Source of the DNA: Cereibacter changlensis JA139
GTDB taxonomy: Bacteria > Pseudomonadota > Alphaproteobacteria > Rhodobacterales > Rhodobacteraceae
Direction: 5' to 3'
DNA length: 49,483 bases
NCBI RefSeq assembly: GCF_003034985.1
Contig: NZ_PZKG01000024.1
Coordinates: 1-49,483, forward strand
In this document: positions 44,951 to 49,483 of the stretch, piece by piece
Position numbering within the stretch: the first letter of the stretch is position 1
Layout of the letters: each line of letters begins with the position of its first letter
Position numbers and translations under genes: made by a program
The notes under the pieces: generated by a model
The model's input: only the letters and a program-made list of their open reading frames with translations
Database searches by the model: none
What the model was told of the DNA's origin: nothing

Positions 44951-45821
44951 TCAGGTCAGATCATGCAGCACCTTGCCGACCGGCGCCCCGATCTGGAACT
45001 CGGAAAACCGCACCTTCAGGCCATCCCGCTCGGGGCTGCAGCACATGGGGCCGACAAGATAGCTGGATGCCTGTGGAAAAGGGCAGAGGCCTAACAGCGG
45101 CCATCGCAACCCATCGAGATGGAACATCTTAGATCGGCAGTCGTTTGCCGCCTTACCAGCCTTTCGGCTGCAACATCTGCCTCGAAGCGCGCCGTCGGGG
45201 CCGAACGGCATCCCGGCGCCCGTCTTGCCATAGAAGTGCAAGCCGCCCGCCTGTTCTCCATTATGCATCAGCTCCTTGGTATGTGCGACAGCCGCAGATG
45301 AGACGTGCAACTTGCCCTCGATCATCCGGGCCAGGAAACCGACGTGTTCGATGGGCGAGATTTGCAGGGACGAGCTCAGCCACGCGTTTGCAAGGCCGTT
45401 CCCTTCGCCCTCGTCCCCCGAGACGTCCTCGTTGCCGTAATCGAACGCATCGACATAGGCCGCGAAGCGCTTCATCCCGAGCTGCTCGGTGGCACGCTGC
45501 GAATACCAGACGACGGAATCCCGCATCCAACTTTCCGGGGTCGTCGTCCGTTTCCAGCGCGGGTTCCAGTCGGCGTACCCCTCCTTGAAGGGCCAATCCG
45601 GCGCATCCGGCGCCGTGAATGTCCCGGCGTCGAAGCCCATCAGACTGATCGCCACTTTGAAGGTGGATGCCGATGAAATCCGCACGTTGCATATCCCTCT
45701 TGAATCAATGGTGCCGATGAGCGGGGTCCATAGCGATCATGCAGACCACCCGCTCTTCGGCGTGTGCGGCGAGGGTTAGTGTCAGAACAGTTGAGACCGC
45801 GGCTAGGATCATCTTGCTCAT
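44951..45821 (-). pseudogene. Class D beta-lactamase (OXA-type) remnant joined to a DUF1349 tail
   Basis: Reading leftwards, ATG 45821 starts a signal peptide (MSKMILAAVSTVLTLTLAAH) and EERVVCMIAMDP, then the frame breaks near 45720. One frame over, serine beta-lactamase motifs follow: STFK (45667-45656), SVVWYSQ, FDYGN and YGKTG. All class D hallmarks up to KTG are present. After GPDGALR the sequence is no longer OXA-like. The same frame ends with VGPMCCSPERDGLKVRF and KVLHDLT, which looks like the C-terminus of a DUF1349 protein (about 45064-44951). So the locus is a chimera of two gene ends with at least one frameshift, and no working enzyme is expected. Confidence 0.75.
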
Positions 45822-46031
45822 GGGGCTTTCCTTCTTGCCTGCTCGCCAGATACGGCTGCGGAGGCCAGAAAGTCCAAGTCGTCTTCGGACTTGTTGCGCA
45901 GCAATACGGAATGATCGGCACGTCCGGTGAAGTCCGGCGCCGGCTAATCCAGCCCGGCAAGTTCAAGCAAGCTAGCCACCATGCCTGTCGTTTGCCGCAG
46001 CGGCAGCCCGATGAGAGCCGCCGCATGACCC
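45822..46031. other. Intergenic stretch, nothing recognised
   Basis: About 210 bases between the beta-lactamase remnant and the methyltransferase stop. An open plus-strand frame crosses it, but its translation resembles no family I know and it runs on through the methyltransferase gene in antisense. AAGGAAAG on the minus strand is the ribosome site of the beta-lactamase remnant. Confidence 0.4.
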
Positions 46032-46670
46032 CTACGCCCTGTTCCTTTGGACAAGCACGAGATTGTCCTCCAGCAACGCCCCTGCCCCGTCCGGGCCACG
46101 CCCGGGACGCGTTACCACCTGCGCTTCTATCACCTCCAGCTCAGCGGACGGCGCACCTATCGCATCGAGTTCCTCGGCCACGGTCGGGAAGATGGTCGAT
46201 GAGGTTGCTTGCGGGGACCAAGGAGGCGGGGCGGCGTGGGACAGGACCAGAAGATGGCCACCGGGTCGAAGGCGCCGCGTCGCCTGCCCGAGGATCGCCG
46301 CGCGCGCAAGGGCCACGGGCGATTGCAGGTAGAGTGCGGTGATGAGGTCGAAACCGCCCTCGGGCAGGGAAACCGACAGGTCGCACCGCTCGAATTGCGC
46401 CCCCTGCGCAAGGCCAAGCTCAGCCGCGCGCGCCTGGGCCTGCTCAACGGCAACCTGGGAGATGTCGCACCCGCGGGCGTGCCAACCCTGCTGGGCCAGC
46501 CAGATCACGTCATCGCCGTGCGAAGCGCCAAGATCGAGCGACAGGCCCGGCGTCAAGGCGACTGCGATCCGCTGCAGCGCGGCGGTGGCGCGGCCACTCG
46601 AACTGGTCCGCTTGGTGAGGTAGAACTCTTCCCAGAACACTGCGGGGCTCTGGATGTGATCGGTTGTCAT
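46032..46670 (-). CDS. Class I SAM-dependent methyltransferase (TehB-like)
   Basis: A 212-residue cytoplasmic methyltransferase. VFWEEFYLTKRTSSSGRATA precedes motif I SLDLGASHGDDVIWLAQQG, motif II CDISQVAVEQAQARA and the post-motif GGFDLITALYLQS and RRLRPGGHLLVLSHA. It looks like the TehB/thiopurine-methyltransferase-like group linked to toxic-compound resistance. Its ATG overlaps the stop of the MFS gene (ATGA, 46667-46670), so it is co-transcribed with that exporter. The substrate is unknown. Confidence 0.85.
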   Translation of the reverse strand: MTTDHIQSPAVFWEEFYLTKRTSSSGRATAALQRIAVALTPGLSLDLGASHGDDVIWLAQQGWHARGCDISQVAVEQAQARAAELGLAQGAQFERCDLSVSLPEGGFDLITALYLQSPVALARAAILGQATRRLRPGGHLLVLSHAAPPPWSPQATSSTIFPTVAEELDAIGAPSAELEVIEAQVVTRPGRGPDGAGALLEDNLVLVQRNRA

Positions 46671-48082
46671 CCTTCGTCCTTTCGGTGCAGTAAAGGCCGT
46701 CCGTGCAGCAGCGTGGCAGCCAGCAGCGCCGCTCCGCCAGTCGAGGTGATCTGCAGCCAGAGCATCACCGACGCGGCCTCGAGCCCTGGCCGCGTTGCCA
46801 GCGCTTGGCCGTAGAGCGCGAAGCTCAGCGCAATCGAGGCGGCCATGCAGACCTGCTGCATTGTCTGGATGGCGCCGGCCCCCGCTCCGGCAAGGGGCTT
46901 CGGCAGGCCCGACATGCCAAGCTGCATCACGGATGTCACCGTCAGACCCATCGACAGCCCGGCCGTCAACACGCCGAGGCGCAGTGGCCAGAGTTTTTGT
47001 GTTGTCATCTGCGGAAGGATGGCGCGGATCAGCACGAAGCTGGCGCAGAGCAGGCCGACACCAAGCGCCACCCGGGCAATTGTCTGCAGCGGAAGGCGTC
47101 CGGAGATCCAGGATCCGGCCACGACACCGGCGGGAAAGCCTGCCGTCACCAATCCGGTCTGGATCGGGCTCAGTCCCAGCTCACTTTGCAAGACCAGCGA
47201 CAGGACAACGAAGAAGCCCGGAGGGGCCGAGACGGCCAGAAAAAGGAAGGCGAGGCTCCAACGGAAGCTGGGCGCCTGAAACAGTCCGGGCGGGATCAAC
47301 GCTGCCGGTCCGGCCCGCGCCATGAGGCGTGCGAACAGGGCGGCGCAGGGCAGTGCTGCGGCGGGCATCACGAAGACCAGCGGCGGCCATGAAAAGGCTG
47401 GCCCGACATAGAGCGGCGCAACGAGACAGAAGATGATCGCTGAAAAACTGGCGATCTCGGCGGGGCGGCCGCCGCTGCCGGCGACTTGATCGTCATGATC
47501 CAACTGCCGCGCAGCCAGCAGCATGACGGTCAGCGCAAGCCCCGCTTCAACCAGGAAGATGGCGCGCCAACCAATCCACGCAGGCGCCGCAACCAGCAGC
47601 ATCCCCGCCACCAGTGGTCCGCAGACCGAGGCGAAGGATGCAGTCATGGCAAGGCGCGCGAACGCACCGGATTGGGTCTTGGGCGTGAAAAGACGCGGGA
47701 TCAGCGCCAGCGCCTGGGGTGCGAGCGCCGCTCCGCCGACCCCCTGCAACATCCGCGCGCCCGCCAGGGCTGAGGGCCCGGTCGCAACCGCCGCGAGAAG
47801 CGCGCCCAAGGCGAACAGCCCCCCACCGACCAGAAACACCCGCCGCCGCCCGAACCGATCTCCGGCGCGGCCCGCCGGAAGCAGCAGCATGGCGACAAGC
47901 AATGGATACGCTCCGGCAATCAGGGCCAGCGTCTCGGTCCCCAAGCCGAGGTCGCTGCCGATCCCCGGCATGGCGATGGCCATCATCGACACATCAGTGA
48001 CGGTCAGGGCCATGCCGATCAGCAAGGCCGAAAAGCCGCGCGACCGGCGGCGAGGTCGCGACACCCATATCTGCCGAATCAT
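46667..48082 (-). CDS. MFS transporter, DHA2 (EmrB/QacA) drug-exporter type
   Basis: A 471-residue inner-membrane protein with about 14 hydrophobic segments. Motifs are DVSMMAIAMPGIGSDLG (segment 1), AGRAGDRFGRRRVFLVGGG (MFS motif A) and ARMLQGVGGAALAPQALAL (motif B). GPLVAGMLL corresponds to motif C of exporters. It probably exports a drug, dye or metabolite using proton flow. It is divergent from the Rrf2 regulator and coupled to the methyltransferase, a compact resistance-like module. Confidence 0.9.
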   Translation of the reverse strand: MIRQIWVSRPRRRSRGFSALLIGMALTVTDVSMMAIAMPGIGSDLGLGTETLALIAGAYPLLVAMLLLPAGRAGDRFGRRRVFLVGGGLFALGALLAAVATGPSALAGARMLQGVGGAALAPQALALIPRLFTPKTQSGAFARLAMTASFASVCGPLVAGMLLVAAPAWIGWRAIFLVEAGLALTVMLLAARQLDHDDQVAGSGGRPAEIASFSAIIFCLVAPLYVGPAFSWPPLVFVMPAAALPCAALFARLMARAGPAALIPPGLFQAPSFRWSLAFLFLAVSAPPGFFVVLSLVLQSELGLSPIQTGLVTAGFPAGVVAGSWISGRLPLQTIARVALGVGLLCASFVLIRAILPQMTTQKLWPLRLGVLTAGLSMGLTVTSVMQLGMSGLPKPLAGAGAGAIQTMQQVCMAASIALSFALYGQALATRPGLEAASVMLWLQITSTGGAALLAATLLHGRPLLHRKDEG

Positions 48083-48143
48083 GTAACTTCATGAGTATCT
48101 TGATGGCACAGGTCGGGCGGGTCATGTAATACTTAAAGTTACA
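48082..48143. promoter_or_regulatory. Candidate Rrf2 operator between MFS and regulator genes
   Basis: TGTAACTT (48082-48089) and AAGTTACA (48136-48143) are perfect inverted copies. The second copy belongs to a local imperfect dyad, TGTAATACTTAAAGTTACA (48125-48143), with ACTT-A-AAGT at its centre. Both lie in the divergent control region, where an Rrf2 dimer could repress both directions. Confidence 0.55.
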
Positions 48144-48160
48144 CGATCCAAGGAACCCGG

Positions 48161-48610
48161 ATGCGCCAAGACACCCGCCTCTCCCGCCTTTTGCATGTGC
48201 TGCTGCACATGGCGCAGACCGATGCGCCGATGACCTCGCAACAGATCGCGCTGACGCTGGGTTCGAATGCGGTTGTGGTTCGGCGGATCATGGCCGGGCT
48301 CCGCGACGGCGGCTATGTCGAATCCGAACGCGGTCATGGCGGCGGCTGGCGGATCACGAGGCGGACAGACGAGATCACGGTGCTCGATGTCTACCGCTCG
48401 CTCGGCTCGCCCGACCTCTTCGCTTTTGGTTTCTCGAACCCGAAGCCGCACTGCCTGGTCGAGCAATCCGTAAACGCCGCGGTCGAGGACACGATCAGAA
48501 GTGCCACTACCTCTATCCTTGAGCAGTTCGGCGCTTTGCGCCTGTCGCAGATCGAGGCAGAAGTTCGGGACAGGATGCCGTCTCGTGCGATGCGCTGCGC
48601 GGATCACTAG
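48161..48610 (+). CDS. Rrf2 family transcriptional regulator
   Basis: A 149-residue winged-helix protein. RLSRLLHVLLHMAQ starts the family, MTSQQIALTLGSNAVVVRRIMAGLRDGGYV is the helix-turn-helix and GHGGGWRITR the wing. It lacks the three-cysteine iron-sulfur cluster of IscR/NsrR; cysteines are C98 (KPHCLVE) and one near the end, closer to YwnA/HypR-like redox or drug sensors. AAGGA precedes ATG 48161. It probably controls the divergent MFS-methyltransferase genes. Confidence 0.88.
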   Translation: MRQDTRLSRLLHVLLHMAQTDAPMTSQQIALTLGSNAVVVRRIMAGLRDGGYVESERGHGGGWRITRRTDEITVLDVYRSLGSPDLFAFGFSNPKPHCLVEQSVNAAVEDTIRSATTSILEQFGALRLSQIEAEVRDRMPSRAMRCADH

Positions 48611-48709
48611 CTTGGCGCCCACGGCTCGACGGTGCCGGCGATGCGAGCGCGGCGGCCCACCTTGGGGCGCTGTAGCTCTGCCCAAGCAGCTTTGCGCCCG
48701 CTCTCGTCC

Positions 48710-49006
48710 TTCAGCCTCTTCCTCGAAGACGGCCGGGTGGCCATCGACAACAATCCCGCCGAGCGCACCCTGCGCCCGATCGGCATCGGACACCGCAACT
48801 GGCTCTTCGCCGGGGCCGACACCGGCACCGAAACGCTGGCCCGCGCAATGACCGTCATCGAGACCGCCAAGATGAACGACCTCGATCCGCAGGCCTATCT
48901 GACCGACATCCTGGCCCGCATCCACGATCACAAGATCAATCGACTCGACGAGCTGCTGCCCTGCAACTGGTCGCAGCTGACCTCTGCGTTGCCCGAGGCC
49001 GCCTGA
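48710..49006 (+). mobile_element. IS66-family transposase, 3' fragment
   Basis: The C-terminal end of an IS66 TnpC: FLEDGRVAIDNNPAERTLRP with the last catalytic glutamate (NPAER), then GHRNWLFAGADTG, TLARAMTVIETAKMN and DILARIHDHKINRLDELLPC. The first roughly 400 residues, with the earlier two catalytic aspartates, are missing. Bases 48611-48709 show no transposase similarity. The fragment is inactive. It joins directly to the end of the Rrf2 gene. Confidence 0.85.
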
Positions 49007-49302
49007 CGGCAACCGTCACCCATGTCTGCACCCTCGACTACGTCGCCAGGATGCTGGGCGAAGACCCCGAGCTTCTCGATGCCATCGTCTACAATGACGA
49101 CAACCTGACCTATGGGGCGATCATCAGCGTCTAAACCGGCCCCGACGAGACCATCACCGCCCTGACTGACGACGGCATCGAAGAACTGCAAGACATGCTC
49201 AGGGCAGCTCGCATGACAACTGAAACTTGGCACGACTTCTTCGACGACTTCGTCCATGATCCAGAACTCGTCGCCCGCATCAAGGCTCAGCCGCCGCGGT
49301 AG
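49003..49302 (+). pseudogene. IS66 passenger ORF with a nonsense codon
   Basis: Frame from CTG 49003 reads TATVTHVCTLDYVARMLGED and on to TYGAIISV, stops at TAA 49132-49134, and continues in the same frame as TGPDETITALTDDGIEELQD and on to the end at 49302. The CTGA overlap with the transposase stop suggests the start was once ATGA. It is the small acidic protein that often follows IS66 transposases in alphaproteobacteria; function unknown. Both the lost start and the internal stop show decay. Confidence 0.65.
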
Positions 49303-49483
49303 CAATCGGCCGGTTACCAAATACCTCTCCACGTCGTCGAGGAAGTTGACCCCGGCCCTTCTCTATTGGGGGGAGGTTCGTCAAGGCAGCAGTGTTACCT
49401 TGCAGGCGCTGTCGGCTATGCGGGACAAAACTGCCGTTGATCGCCCAAGACACGCGGGTTATCATTGGCAGGTCTGAAACAGG
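49303..49483. other. Window end, nothing recognised
   Basis: About 180 bases after the IS66 remnant. I see no gene start, RNA or terminal inverted repeat that I can place with confidence. It may hold the right end of the IS66 remnant, whose boundary I cannot see. Confidence 0.3.

Noticed and set aside
45764-46342. 192-residue plus-strand frame
   Set aside because: Mostly antisense to the methyltransferase, with no family resemblance or ribosome site.

Overview
The window is GC-rich chromosomal DNA from an alphaproteobacterium, most likely a Rhodobacterales relative of Paracoccus or Rhodobacter. The reasons are the gene order and sequence of the thiosulfate-oxidising sox cluster, the hisS-hisZ-hisG operon with a short HisG, a cobalamin-dependent NrdJ, a DUF1489 protein and an xdhABC operon fused to a purine-type ABC importer. 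Genus is inference; no rRNA is present.

Bases 1-16.4 kb are a sulfur island. First come a partial thioredoxin-like gene and a DsbA-like oxidase. Next is a bigR/sqrR-like module: a two-cysteine ArsR repressor divergent from a split YeeE/YedE permease and a persulfide-dioxygenase-like metallo-hydrolase. Then follow soxT-like, soxR and soxS on the minus strand, facing soxVW-soxXYZA-soxB-soxCD-soxF and a periplasmic metallo-hydrolase on the plus strand. A second SoxT/YeeE-like permease closes the island. Periplasmic SoxYZ carries the substrate, SoxXA loads it, SoxB hydrolyses sulfate off, SoxCD oxidises the sulfane, and SoxS/V/W keep thiols reduced. soxE is absent from its usual place between soxD and soxF. 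A shared 15-bp box lies in both the soxS-soxV and soxW-soxX intergenic regions and is the probable SoxR operator.

16.4-29.5 kb is mostly housekeeping: a truncated AAA ATPase at the island edge, nrdJ, a DUF1489 gene, two coupled unknown genes, hisG/hisZ/hisS, slyX, an AbrB-family membrane protein and dnaE. 29.7-39.2 kb is one overlapping operon, xdhA-xdhB-xdhC followed by an ATPase, two permeases and a BMP-type binding protein, which should import a purine or nucleoside and oxidise (hypo)xanthine. It ends at a clear terminator.

39.3-44.6 kb holds two overlapping small genes that each carry an apparent frameshift, a D-amino-acid-dehydrogenase-like flavoprotein, a DUF938 methyltransferase, a GH25 lipoprotein, a nucleotide-sugar epimerase, an acetyltransferase and tRNA-Arg(UCU). 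Downstream of the tRNA the sequence becomes a mosaic: a broken class D beta-lactamase gene joined to a DUF1349 tail, a methyltransferase-MFS-Rrf2 module and an IS66 remnant. This looks like an accretion site.

The most unusual signal is a family of palindromic elements sharing a GGGGC-AGACA-GCCCC hairpin. One copy is intergenic (24.8 kb) and two lie inside open reading frames: in the xdhA linker and as a large in-frame block in xdhB.
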